Positions 1 to 12,800 of a DNA stretch of 64,000 nt are shown one piece after another. The notes beneath the pieces are model-generated. The model saw only the letters and a list, made by a program, of their open reading frames with translations, was not told the DNA's origin and did not search any database. The stretch covers positions 3,023,964-3,087,963 of the forward strand of contig KL647290.1 of NCBI GenBank assembly GCA_000727475.1, read 5' to 3'. This stretch comes from Sarcocystis neurona. Its lineage: Eukaryota > Apicomplexa > Conoidasida > Eucoccidiorida > Sarcocystidae. Positions within the stretch are counted from its first letter, which is position 1. Each line of letters opens with the position of its first letter. Made by a program: the position numbers and the translations under genes.

Positions 1-147
1 TCTGCAGCAGCAGCAGCAGTGGCGTCTGTAGCAGCAGCAGCAGTAGCGTCTGCAGCAGCAGCAGCAGTGACGTCTGCAGCAGCAGCAGCAGTGGCATCTG
101 TAGCAGCAGCAGCAGCAGTGACGTCTGCAGCAGCAGCAGCAGAGGGA
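1..147 (+). repeat. 24-nt minisatellite built on GCA codons
   Basis: Six tandem units each begin tct and continue with a gca run, then gtg/gta and gcg/acg. Five units are 24 nt and one is 27 nt, with c/t variation at the second codon (gca or gta). Read in frame 1 it encodes Ser-Ala5-Val-Ala, but that frame meets a stop at 211-213. The frame that continues into the exon reads the same units as Ser-rich. The array touches the window edge, so its full length is unknown. Confidence 0.9.
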
Positions 148-884
148 ACCTTGGTTGCAACAACGGAGAGAGGGGGGAAGTTGCTGCGACAGGTAGCGAA
201 GATGCCGTGGTAGTACTTGGCGTGGAGGAGGCCGTGGGACGCCGCATTGTCCCCTTGCGAAAACAGCAGCGGAGGAAAGCGGCAGCAGCAGCTGGAGGAG
301 CAGCAACGAGGACAGGGCGATCAGCAGCAGCTGCTAGGACTGCAGCAAGAGGAGGGCGAGCAACAGCCGCAGGAAAGCGAGCCGCAGGAGCAGAAGCGCG
401 AGCAGCCGCGCAGGCAGCGACTTCACCAGCCGCTGGTGAAGCAGCAGACAAAGCAGCAGCACGAGCAGAAGCGCCAGATGCGACAGCAGGCGACGCTTTG
501 TGGAGAGAAGCAGCAAGAGGAACAGCAGCAGGGACAGGCGTAGCAACGGAAGGACCGGACGGTGGATTTACAGAAGCAGGGAGCCCAGCAGCGGCAGCAG
601 GAGCAGAGAACCCAGCAGCAGGAGCGGAAGGAGCAGCAGCAGGAGCAGCCACAGCAGGACGCGGAGGCGTGGAGAGTTGCAGTCTTAGTGGGAGTGGGAA
701 ACTTGCTGTAGGGCAGCGGGGAGGTGGCAGCAGCAACATGCAGGCAGCAGCGCCGAAGACGAAGGAGCAGCGTGCCGAGAAGAAGACGAGAGGTATATTG
801 CTTTTTGGTGGGGGAACCGCCGCAGCAGGAGCAGCGGCACGTGCTGCTGCTGTTCGACTTGCTGCCCTAAGCGATTCACAGAGG
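1..884 (+). CDS. Exon 1 in window of the large low-complexity gene
   Basis: The open frame (codon starts at positions divisible by 3) becomes non-repetitive near 177 with EVAATGSEDAVVVLGVEEAV, then turns Ala-rich. It ends in LAALSDSQR at a consensus donor, agg|gtgagc at 885, phase 0. The alternative Gln-rich frame at 217-543 stops early and is a shadow of the CAG repeats. Whether the minisatellite upstream is translated in this frame or is intronic is not settled. Confidence 0.5.
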
Positions 885-3800
885 GTGAGCAGGGCACATG
901 GCTGCAGCAATACTGCCCTCCGCGCGTCGCGTAGCAGACATCACAGGCCTCACGCTCTGCTCATGCTCCTCGCCCGTGCAGTGGCTGTGTCTGTTCCTGC
1001 TGCTGCGGCTGCGTGGGCAGCTGCTGTTTTCTCGCTGCTGGAGCTGCTGCTGCGGCGAGGACGAGAGAAAGGCAGCGGCGCGCGCGCCTGTCGTCGAGAG
1101 AGGGGAAGAGAGAGAGAAGTAAAGCGGAGGGTGGAGATGGCTGCATCTGCTACTGCTGAGTGGTTTGTTCTGCCGCGCTGTAGTCAGTTGCTGCAGTCGT
1201 GCGCCCGGTGCGGTTTCGGTGCCTCAAGTGCTGCTGCCCCAACGGCTGTGGGACTGGAAGTGCTGCTGGTGCTGCTTCGTTGCCCGCACTGCTACAGGCG
1301 CGATTGACGCTATTGCTGCTGCTATACTCGAACCTGCTGCTGCTGTTGTCCTCGTGGCTGCTGCTGCTATTCTCGTAGCTGCCGCTGCTGCTGTGTGTGG
1401 AGCCGCTGCTGCGGCGGCCGCCGCATTTGCTGGTGCCGCCGTTGGAGTGTTGCTGCTGCTGCTGTATTCGTGAGGCTGCTGCTGCTGCTGCTGAATGGGC
1501 GTCACCGATACTCGTGCGCTGCTGCTGTTATCATGTCATTTCGTCCGCCCCGCGTTCTGCTGCTCCCCGTCGCGTTTCTCCTGTTGCTACCGTCGTCTCA
1601 CCCCTGCTGTGAGACCCTGTCGAGCACCGCAGCAGTGCCGTGAATTCTCTGCTGCTGCTGCTGCAGCGACTCTCATTTCTGCGTTGGCCGGCAACTACTC
1701 CTATACGTCGACTGGATGAAATATCTGTGCTCGGGCATCTTGTTCGCCCTGTTGTTCGCCGTTTTCTCTCTCTGTGTGATGTACACTAGGGAACTGCAGC
1801 ACATACCTGGCTCCTGCTGTTGCTGTTGCTGCTGCCGCTGTTGCTGCTGCTGTCGCTGCTACTGGTGTTGCTGCTGTTACTGCTGCTGCTGTTGCTGCTT
1901 TTGCTGCTGCTGCTGCTCGTGTGAAACTTGCGGTGTTGCGCCTTGGTTCTCGAGCTGACGATGCTGCAGCTGCTCTTTGTGTACGTCTCTATTAGAAAAG
2001 GTGTTACTGCACGGTAGAGAGTCTGCCATGCGATTGCTGTCTGCGCTGCAGCTGCTCCTGCTGCAGAGCTCTGCGGCTGCTGCGTTTGTCGGTGGTGTTC
2101 ACCTGACGCAGTCCGGGCGCCTGGGCGCGAGCGCTCTGCCGCTGAGACTCGCACTCTGCCGCTGTCACGACCAGTGCTGCTGCTGTGGATACTGCGCTGG
2201 CTGGTGCTGTAAATCTTACTGCTGCTGTGTATGGGAACTGTTGCTGCCGCTGGTTCAAGATAATTGGTTGCTGCTGCTGCTGTTCCTGCTTCGTTGCAGC
2301 GGGCGGAAGCTCCAGCGCTTTCCCGGATCTTGCGAGAGCGGCTGCTGGCGATAGCCAGCCAGCAGGAGAAACTGCGACACGAGCAGCGACTGCTGCTGTC
2401 ACTGTTGTGGGGTTTGCTGCCTTCTGAGGATGCTGGGGAGGTACAGAAGAGGCCGCGGCAGGAACACCAAGGTCCCTGCAGCTCCAGCTCTGGCAGCATG
2501 GCCGAGCAGCCGCATCGACTACCCTGCTGCTCTTCTGCTGCAGCAGAGGTGGTGCAGCAGCCGATGCTGGATGAAAAGGCCAGAACCAGAGAGACAGAGG
2601 AGAAACAGCAGCCTCAGCAGCAGCAAAGTGAGCAGCCGTTTCTTTGTCCGAGTCGAAAAGAGCAGGAACTGCTGCAGCAGCAGAAGGAGGAGCACCAGCA
2701 GCACGCGGTGCAGACGCAGCAACAGCAACGTTCCCACAAACGGCAGCGGTGCGAGAGAGAAGCTCACGTGAACGTCAAGCAGGAACACCTTTCTAGCGAG
2801 CAGCAGCAGCCACAACAAGAGCTGCAGCATCAGCAGCAGCAGCCGGAGCATCAGCAGCCGCAGGATCAGCAGCGGCAGCGGGAGGAGCAGCACCAGCAGG
2901 GGAGGCAGCCCCAGCAGCATGCGCACGGCAGAGGAGAAGAGGAGAGGCCTGCAGCGAGACGCGGAGGAGAAGGTGCAATAGTGACGCTGTTGCCGCGTGG
3001 AACGCTGGCGGTCCAGCGTAGCAGCCCAAGCTTGTCGACGCTGCTGCTGCACCCCAGGCGGCAACAGCCAAGACGAGAAGAAGAAGAGGAAGCAGAGCTG
3101 CTCCAGGCGCGGCTTCTGCAACACCGGAAGGAGGTGGTGCAGCCCGACCGAGAGAGGTTGCTTCAGCAGCAGATTGAAGTCGCAACGAGAATCTTCCCTA
3201 CTGCCGCGTCTCCTTGCTCGTCGCCCGTCAGCACTGCTGAGCAGCGCCACCAGGTGCTTCAGCAGCACCGGCAGCACCGCGGTGCGCAGCGGCAAGACCA
3301 GGTCAACCAGCAGCAGCGCTCTCTGCGGCATCAGCAGGTCCATCAGCAGCTTGTGAAGAGGGAGCAGCAGCAACGACAGCAGCGGTTCGCCACGCAGCAG
3401 CAGCAGGAGGGAGTGCAGCAGCGGCAGCAGCACGAATCGGAGCGGCAGCTTGCGTCGCGGCAGTGCAGTGGTGGGGAGCAGGCAGTAGATCAGCAGCAGC
3501 AGGAGACGGCACTGCAGCCTTCACGTGCAGGAGGAGGACAGCAGCAGCAACAGCGACTCGGATATCGCGTAAGCTCGCGCATGTATCAAGGCGAAAATGC
3601 TGGAGGTAGAGACCTCATGAAGGGACCGCGCGTAGGCAGCGAATCGAGACCTCCCGCAGCAGCAGCAGCGACAATCACGCGCCTCCTTTCCCACGACAGC
3701 AGCAGGACAGCAGCAGCGGAAGTTTCCCTGTGGAGCCTCGCCACCACAGGAGCCACCACTGCGTCCGTACAGCAGCAGCAACAACTGCGCGTCCAGACGC

Positions 3801-6800
3801 TCGCAACAGGAGTGGCAGCGCGACGCAGCAGAAGCAGCAGCGGCAACGCACCAGCCGAAAGCAGATGCGATACGGCACGTCTTTCATCTGCGAGCGAAGG
3901 CGACGCTGTCGCAGTAGAAAGCGCAAAAGGCGTGCTGCAGCGCTGCAGCGCAGCACACACGACAGCGGGGACGACGTCAGGAGGACCGACGACAGCCGCA
4001 GCAGACACTGCAGCAGAGAAAGCAGGGGGAACGGCAGCAACCGTAGCAGGAACTCCCGTAGCCGCGGCAAGTACAGCTGCAGCAGGAAGGTCGCCTGGGG
4101 AGGGAGCGACTGCAGGAGAGCGACTAGCGGTAAGCGGCTTCGGTGAAGCAGGGGCAGCAGCAGGTGCAGCAGCAGGTGCAGAGCTGTCCACGACGGCGGC
4201 AGCAGCAGTAGTAGAAGTGAAAGGAATAAGAGCGTCACGAACGCCGGCAGAACGTTGTGAAGAGGAAGGAGGAGGAGGCGAAGCGGACGAAGGGCGCATG
4301 CAAGAGGACACGTGTGCCTCTCTGTCCCTGTCTTCTTCGACAAGAAAATTTTGCAGCAGGAGGAGCAGCAGCAGTCTGGAGTGCTGCCGTCTCAGCGTCA
4401 GCTACGGCGTCCGCACGGCAAGTAGTCCGTCGGATGACAGCAGCGACAGCAGCGGTGAGAGACTGGGAAGACTCTGGAATAACAACAGGAGAAGCAGGAG
4501 CAGCAGCAGCGTGAGCAGCAGCAGCGTGAGCAGCAGCAGTGCGGGCAGCGGCGCGGGCAGCAGCAGGAGAGACTCGACAAGCAGCGGGGGCACCGCCGGG
4601 GGGAGAGTACACCGAAGCAGCGAAAGCGGAAGTGACAGTTGCAGATGCAGCAGCAGCAGCAGGGAGGGGAGGAAATACAGCGTTGTTGCGAGCAGGCGTA
4701 GCGGCAAGGGAGCAGCGGGCGAGAGAAAGAGCAGCAGAAGCTCACCGTCAAAGGGAGGGTCATTTCTCCATTTGCTTTCTCTGAGTGAGGGACTACAGGA
4801 CGAAGCAGCAGCAGCAGGCAACGGCAAGCTTCAGGAGGAAGACTACGTGGTGGTAGGCGGTCGAGCGGTTGCTGAAGACGCGCTGCAGCGGTCCAAAGAA
4901 TACAGCAGCAAGGAGGTCCACCAGCAGCCGCCGCACCTACGGCCAGCTGCTCCGACTGCTGGTCCGCCTCCAGCAGCAATCGCCGATTCGTCTACTGCAT
5001 CTGCTGCTCGCGACATCTTTTCCCCTCCTACCTTCCTTGTAACAAACTCTATGAAACGCGTCGCTTCATCTTTTGTCGCAGTCCCCGCTGCGGCTGCGGT
5101 GCCTGCTGCTGGTGCTACGGTGGCTGCTGCTACTGCGTTGCCTGCTGCTGCTGCTGCTGGGGGGGTCGCTGCTACCTCGTTGCCTGCTTCGGGACATGGG
5201 GGATCGCATGCAGCTGCCGCTGCTGGATCACCAGGGCGTAGCTGTGCTGCGCCGTCTGCAGCACCCGTCGTTGAAGCAGAAGACATTAACGCCGCTACAG
5301 CAGCCGCCAAAGCAGCAACAAAGCCCCCACAACGTAGTGTCGATGCGGCTTCCTCATTCGTTTCTGTCATCTGGACTGGACCTGATCCTCCTCCACCGCG
5401 CGCTGCGGCGGCCCCACGACACACTGAGCCACCAGGCGTCGTGCACGGTGGTGCTGCTGGTGCTGCTCTTTTACCTGCTGGTGTAGTCATTACCGAGGAC
5501 GCTACTGCGTCAGCTGCGCTCCACTCTGCTGCTGCAGGACTTGAGAGTGTAGGTCCTGCTCTCCATGTGTCGCCTGCTGGGATGGGTGCTTCTGCTGATG
5601 CAGCAGCAGGTAGTGGAGGGGGCGCGTACGCGACAGGTGATGTGCAGCAGCCGCAGGACCGCCGACAGGGAGAGCCGCTGCTGTTGCAACATGAAAAGCA
5701 ACAGAAACAAAAAAGCGAGACCGTCCTGCTGGCGCACGGGCACCGTCGCCAGCTTCACCAAAAAGAAGCTGGAATGCTGCTATCGCATCGAAGAATACTG
5801 TCCGAAACCACAACCACAGCGTCAGGAGCAGCAGCCGAATCGCTCACGCCATTTCCTGCCGGCAGCAGCTCTGCGAGCTCAGATGAAAACAGCAGCCTGC
5901 CTCTGCAGAAGGACTCCCTGCTGCTCCCGCAGGAGCTCTCGCAAAGCGGGCATTCATCTGCTCCCGCTGCAGCCTTTTCCTGTCTACCAGCAACATCAGA
6001 AATGACGCTGCTTAACGCTGGCGCACAGGCGCCTGCAGCTGGCGTTGTGACAGACGCAACCGCAGCAGCAGACCCCGTACAATGCATCCGAGAAGCATAT
6101 ACCACCGAAGGCGCAGCAGCAGGTGACGCTGCAACAGCAGGTGTCAGAGGAGCAGCAGGAAATGCAGTTGCGCGAGTGGATGCCGTAGCAGCAAGCGATG
6201 CATTGCGTCGAGGCGAAGAAGTGGCAGGCGGCGCCCTCACGTGTGCTGCAGCAGCAGAGGCACCTGCAGTCGCCAGCGAATACTCCGGAATACGCGTGAC
6301 CGGGGGGGCCTTGCAGGCCGCCCCATGCGTGGCCACGCAGGGGGAGGAGGGCACCACATACAAGGGCATCGCGGTCGTAGGGGCTTCCGCTCTTGCAGCA
6401 GGCGCATGCAGGTGCACAGACGTACAGCTTAGCAGCGGGAGGTGCCAAAGCCTGCTGCATGCGGCCACGGGGCAAGAAGCAGTTGTTGCTCCTGCAGACG
6501 AGTCCCCAGTAGACGGGGAAAGCTCTTTGCCCTCTACGCAACCGCAGGAGGAGGAGCGGGAGGAGGAGGAGCCGGCGGAAAACCAGACACGCGAAGTCGT
6601 AGCAGCGGAGGAGCAGCAGCAGCAGGACGCGATGGCGCAGCTGCCGCAACAGCGCCGGACCGGAGAAGAGGAGCTGCAGCAGCTGGAGGCACAGCCAGTG
6701 AAGGAGCAGCAGCAGCAGGACCAGCAGCAGCGTGAGCAGCAGCAGCCAGCAGGTAATCAGCAGCAGCAGCAGGAGAGAAGCATTACGGCAGAACAAGTGC

Positions 6801-9800
6801 AACAACAGGTAGGGGGCGTGTCAAAGGGGCAGCCCGAGCACCTGGCCCATCGCCACGCGCGACGTGAAGGTGGCCAGCCGCTGCTGCAGCGCCAGCAAAA
6901 CGCAGTTCAGCTACACACCGAGGTACGCGCGCTTGCTTCTTCACACAACAGCAGCCTCACGCGTCTCGCCCTTCCTACTTCTGCTACTTCCAGCAAGGCG
7001 TGCTGCTGCAACAGCAACTGCAGCGACGGTTCATACAACGGGACGGCGTTCTTCTGTGTTGTTTTACCCTCACAAGAAGGAGCTGTTCTGCTTGTGCATA
7101 TCATTACGCTGCATCGTGGAGTGCTTCCCTCTATTCGAACGAGCCATTCTGCTTGTGGACACCATTACGCAGCAGCCGGGAGTGTTCCCCTCTACACGTA
7201 CATACATATATATTGTTACGCAGACGTACTGCCAGCATGTGTGCGTGTCCCTATATACATATATATATATATATATATATGTATGTATATAGGGACACGC
7301 ACACACAGTTGTATATCTGAAGAGGGGTGGGTACAGAGATACTACAGATTCACAGGGGCGTCTTAATAAGAGGGACAGAGTTATAGATCTATAATCAGGT
7401 AATATACGTATGCATGCGACGAGCTGAAAGGAGGACAGACCCCGGCTGACGTCCTTCTCGTAGAACTCGGTGTCTCATGGTGCTGCCGCTGTTCTGCTGT
7501 CGAAGGGAGGCGCCGCCTGCCAACCCGCGGCATACAGTCACGCGAGGCACTACTGACCGCCTGGCGTGAAGAGCATTTGGGACGAAGAAGATATGACGCT
7601 TTACGTGTGATTGCCGCTCTGCTCGAGCAACGTCCGTCACTTGGTATACAAACGCTGCTGCAGTGTGGGGTGCTGCTGATGCAGGAGCCTCCGCCGACGG
7701 CGGCAGCGGAGTCCGCAACACCACAAGCACGTCCGGCAAGCAGGAGCAAGAACAGATGCAGCAACAGCCTTAGCAACAGATGTAACGACAGTAGCAACAG
7801 CAGACGCCGCAGGAGCGACAGCCGCAGCGCCAATCGCAGCAACACGACCCCCAGGAGCAACAAGGATGACCCAAACAGCGTCCACCCCGGCAGCAGCAGC
7901 AGACGCAGATGCAGGAGTGGCTGCAGCAAAAAGAGTGACGGCGAATCTGAATCCATGCGCACACCTACGTGGAGCGACAGAGAGGACGAAGAGGTCTGCT
8001 GCTGGGTCTTGGCTCCGCGACAGCAGACTGCAGAAGCAGCAGGCGCTGCGGCAGTAGGTGCGGGAGGAGGACCTGGGACAGAAACAACCCCAGGCACTGC
8101 AGGCCGAGCAGCAACAGCGGAGCCAGCAGCAGAGAGTTCCGTCATACCGGGTGAGGCAGCAGCTTCAGCGCGGCCACATTCTGCGGCGGATATTTCTCTG
8201 CCGTTTTCGTCGGAACGAAGAGGAGCGGCTGCAGCTGCAGAAGCAGCCTCCACAAAAGCAGTTGCAGCGGGAGCAGCAGCAGAAGCGTCAGCTGGCACGC
8301 GGGGGTTATCACCAGCTGCAGCGCTAGTCTCAAGCTTGCTGAGAGATGCAGGGGACGAAATCGCTGCCGGGGCACGCAGCACTGCAGGTTGTAGTAATCT
8401 GTACGGCTGTGATGCTGCAGAGGAGGTTGCAAAGACGCAGAACTCTTCGGCAGCAGCTTCTGGGAGTCCTGTTGCCAGCGGAGGTGCCCGCGCCGCTGCT
8501 GCAGGAGGAGGAGGAGGACTCGAACGTCGAAGAGCACGCGGCAGCCCTTGTGTTGTTGTGGTCGACGCCGAGGGGGAAGAGGAAAGTGGGAGCCTCTGCA
8601 ACGCCTACAGCCACAGCAGCGGTGGCAGCAGGAACAGCAGCTGCAAGAGTGCGAGCCACAGCAGCAGCAGGAGCAATAGCAGCCGCTGTGACACGAAGGG
8701 CGACAGCAGCAAATCGAGCCACAGCGGCAGCAAGAGCAGCAAGGAGGGGAGTGAGACGGGGGAAAGCAGCGACAAGAGGGGAAATAGGAAGACGCGGAGT
8801 GGAGGGAGACTCACGGAGTTTGGGGTGAGCAGGGCGCAGCAGGGGTACTTACTGAGGGAGAACAACGAGGAGGAAGTGGAAATTTGTATCCTTAGTGACG
8901 GGAGGAGCTGCAGCGCCGGCAGCAGCGGCTGCAGCAGCGACAGCAGCCCGGAGACACGTGCAGCAGCAGAAGCAGTAACAGCGAGAGAAGAGACTCGGCG
9001 GCCGTCTACAAAGAAGCAAAAAAGGAAGAAGAGAAAGCGACGGCGCCTTGCCGAGTCTCTGCTGCCGCAGATCGACAACACGTCAGCCGCTGCTGTCGTT
9101 TCTCTTTATACCACAACGGAAGAAGAAGAAGAGGACGGCGACGACGACATGGATGTGCAACAGCTGCAGCAACAAAGAGAGAAACACCCATCACAGCAGC
9201 AACACGAGCAGCAGCAAGTGCAGCACCAGCAGCTCACGCAGCAGCAGTCCCAAAAATTTGTTCAGCAGGACGAGTGGCACGTGCAACGAAGTGCCGTGTG
9301 GCAGCAGCAGCAGCAGCACCTGCAGCAGCAAGTAGGCAAAGACGTGCCTCTCGATGTAGAAGCTTCAAAGTCCACCGTCATTAGTGAGAGAGATAAGTTC
9401 CTAACTCAAGGTGCTACAACTGCCGCTGCCGTCGGCAAAAGTAGGAACGTTCCTCCTCTTCTTGCTCCTCCTGCTGGCTGCAGCGTCAGCGGCAACGTTG
9501 CTGAGGGCGCTGCTGCCGTTGCAGCGCAAGGTGGAACACGGTTGTCTCTGATTGCCGACTCTCTCGCTACCGCTGTACCTCTGCAGCTAAAGAACGCTGC
9601 GTCTGCTCCTTCTCCTGCAGACCCAGCTGCTGCTGCAGGCTCAGCAGCTGCCACGACGGCGGCTTCTGCTGCTGCTGCTGCAGCAGCTCTCGATTTTTGC
9701 GGCACAGCTGTTGGTGCTCCCGATCTTGCGTGTAGTCGTGAAGTTCTTCCTGTCCATGTTTCTGCTGTGGTTGCTTCTTCTGCTAGCGCATGCACAGAAC

Positions 9801-12800
9801 GTCGTCGTATGAAAACGAGTACTTCTCCATTTCCTGCGGATGCTGCTGCATTTCCGCCCATTGCTCCCGCTGGTGCTGGTGAGACTGCAGCGACCGGCAG
9901 CAGGGGGAGTGTCAGGCGCCGTAGCAGCACTGGCCCTTTCCCAGCAGCAGCGTCACCGTTGCGCTTCGTTGACTGGGAGAAGCTGGACGACGCAGAAGTG
10001 AGGTACTTCTGGGGGCACTTCGGTCTCGCTCCTTCTGCTGCTGCGACTCTTCCGCTGGCCGTGCTGCGCCGGAAGCTTTTCCAGATATGTCTGTATCTGC
10101 TTACGGAGAAGCTATACCCCCTCGAGGCGCTGCCGCCGTACTCCGTCCTCAGAGACGCTGCAGCAACGCCACAAAGAAGTGAAACTCCGCAACGTAGCAG
10201 CAGCACCAGCACCAGCCGCATGAGAAGCACTGCCAGCAACAGGGCGACGGCCAGCAGCCGCAGGAGCACCAGCAGCATCAACAGCAGCAGCGGCAAGAGC
10301 AAAAAGAGGAGCCCTGAACAAAGGGCTGCCGGGAGAGGCCGTTGCGGAGGCAGGCACCGCCCACCAGGAAGCAGCAGCAGCAGCAACGCGGAAGCTACGA
10401 GAGAGCACGGAAGCAGCAGCAGCTGCATCGGCGGCAGCGACGACAGGGAGGGCAGGGAGCAGCAGAAAGGAGCTGAAGAAGAGGAAGTACCGAGTGGTGC
10501 TGCAAGAGGAGCCCGTGTCCCTGCTGGGGCAGCAACAGAAGAAGAGTTGCAGGCAGCTATCATGGAAGACGAAAGACTCTACGAAAGATTGCTGACGCAC
10601 CAGTGCGTCGACCTCCGAGAGGTGCACGAGCGGCTCCAAGGTAAGTAGCGACAAGCCGGTCCCACCCGTCGGCAGGAGAACAAGCTCGTGTAGGCCAGCA
10701 GCTGCACCCCCTTCCCTGCACCTACCGACGTGTCTGACAAAGAATAACCTGAGAACGCGTGGCTGTTCTCCACACTCGTGATCCACGTTTTTCCTCGTAG
10801 TCGAAAACTTTCCTTCCTCGTCATTCGCTTGGACAGCCGTCTCTCTGTTCTTCTCTATCGGGGCACCCGCCTGTATACGCGAGTCCACACGCGTCAGTCT
10901 ATAGGCAACCAGCACAGCGGAGATGCCCCCCTGTCCTCCCATTCGTCTACGTGTATGTGTGGCTGGCGTATCGAACTCGTAGATTTTTCTGCGTCTGCGC
11001 GCCGGCTGTTCGGAAACGGCCTGTGCGTCAGGGGGCGACGCGAGTCGAGAATGGACGATCTCGTATAAAGACCCCAGAGATGATGCGTGCGCCAGCGACC
11101 GTAGACTGTGCGGCTGCGGCCGCACATGCGTGTGTAGATCTGCTTTTTTTTCTCGTCGCAGTGGCATGGTTTCTTGGCTACTCAAGACGCCTCCTCTGCT
11201 GCAGCCGCATGTTCTCTCTGTGCTGGTGTGTCCACTTAATCTGCCTGCGGCGTGCGTCTACCGCTGCTTGTGCGTCGCGCACGCAGCACTGGGCGATCCT
11301 TCGTCCCGGGGTTAGTGTGCAGGGGGTGGACTCGACTTTCCCTGCCACCAGATGCGTGCCTCTCCGGTACGGCTGTTGGTGTGTGCGTCGCCATTTCCGC
11401 TGCCTCTCGCTCCGGCTTCCTCTACACGGCTGTGCGCGCCTGTCTGTCTAGCGTGCTTGCTGCGCGTTCCTCACCGGCCAAGGCGCTTGCGCATGTGGGA
11501 AGCGGGGCAGCAGCTTTTCCAAGTTCACAAGGGGCTACGTTTGAAAGACTAGCCTGAACATGGTGACTTGCGAAACTGCGGGAGGCACAGGCGATCTGGA
11601 GTGTACTGACACGCCACGTGATGTACTGCAGAGAGACGGCGTGGGGGGGGGACGCCTGCCGTGGGTAGGGGCACTGCAGTTGCTGTGGTGGCTCGGCTTG
11701 GGGGGACGCGGTCGACACTTTTGACGCCGCGACTCTGACTGTTCCGAGCAGATGCGCGGAGGGGGCACTTCTGCTGTACAGACACCGCAGTCGCCTTTTC
11801 TTCTCCGCGTGGCGGGGCACACGTCTTTGGTGTAGAGACACCGCAGTTTCTGTGGGTGCTGAGCTTGTGGGATGATGGCCTGTTTCAGATGGAAAGACAC
11901 ACTGCAGTCTGCTGGAGAATAGGTGTACTCAGAAACCAAATATCTACTTTTACGGAAGCAAGCGGGATCTGACTGCGTCACAGTTCCCTGTTGTATTTGG
12001 GGTTCGCGGTTGTCCGTCGCTCTCGCTGGGTGATCCGAGCTCTTGCTCCAAATGCACAGTATATACGTAGGAACGAGAATACGTGTACTTGTGTATCTAC
12101 GGAGGCCTATTACTTCTCCCCTTTTCTTTCCTTCCCCCAGGGACCTGGACACAGAAGTGTATTTGTGTGGAGCGGTATGCCGCCACCTACGGAGCTGAGA
12201 CTTGATATACATTCACATACACATATATACGTATGCGTATGGGTGAGAATAGACAAAGGTAGTTACATGTACACGGAGACACAGGTTTTAGTATTAAAGC
12301 GTATATGGTTCCTCCTCTATCTATCAGTAAATAAACATATGATTGTGGAGAGAGAGAGAGAGAGACGACCGCGTTTGTGGATGTATATGGGGATTCTACA
12401 CGTGTACGTGGCGAGACTGCTGGAATTATGACCCAGGGGCGACGCCGGCCGGTGATGCTGCCATGCGCTGTTCAATTATTGAATACGCCTTGTGTCGAGG
12501 TTCCAGCCTGCAGTCGTGGCGGTAGCTCAGCTGCTGCTACCGTCTTCGCTGTCATAGTGCCGCTCCTGCTGCTGAGGGGTGGTTGCTTCTGATGTTGCCT
12601 CACCCGGTTGCTGTGACTGCTACGCTCTGGTGCTGCTGCTGTTGCTGGTGCGGTACAAGAGCGGCCGCTACTTACCGCCTAGACGTAGCAGTTCTGTTGC
12701 TCGTGTTGCCGCCAGCGCGCTACTGCTGCTGCTGTCGCTGGCTCGATGCCGCTCCTGCTGCTGCTGTTGGTGTGCCGCTGCCTCCTTTACCGCTGCTGTT

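Noticed and set aside
1716..1958. Cys-rich and Leu-rich ORFs around 1.4-2.4 kb
   Set aside because: They are TGC/CTG repeat readings inside an inferred intron.
4398..4979. Minus-strand Cys/Leu-rich ORF suggesting a cysteine-rich surface protein
   Set aside because: The cysteines come from GCA/AGC repeats read in antisense; there is no signal peptide or regular spacing.
6923..7366. Extension of the large ORF to 7366
   Set aside because: The tail translates a TA microsatellite (YIYIYIYI) and a hairpin; a phased donor at 6923 explains the end better.
7381..8601. 406-codon minus-strand ORF opposite exon 3 of the first gene
   Set aside because: It is the reverse reading of CAG repeats (Ala, Leu, Ser runs); the plus strand carries the non-repetitive protein and the splice sites.
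9406..11185. Two long minus-strand ORFs (385 and 357 codons)
   Set aside because: They are shadows of repeat-rich plus-strand coding sequence and intron, with no motif and no coherent splice structure.
12515..12545. ggtagctcagctgctgctacc as a tRNA-like element
   Set aside because: It resembles part of a D-arm only; no acceptor stem, anticodon loop or T-arm follows.
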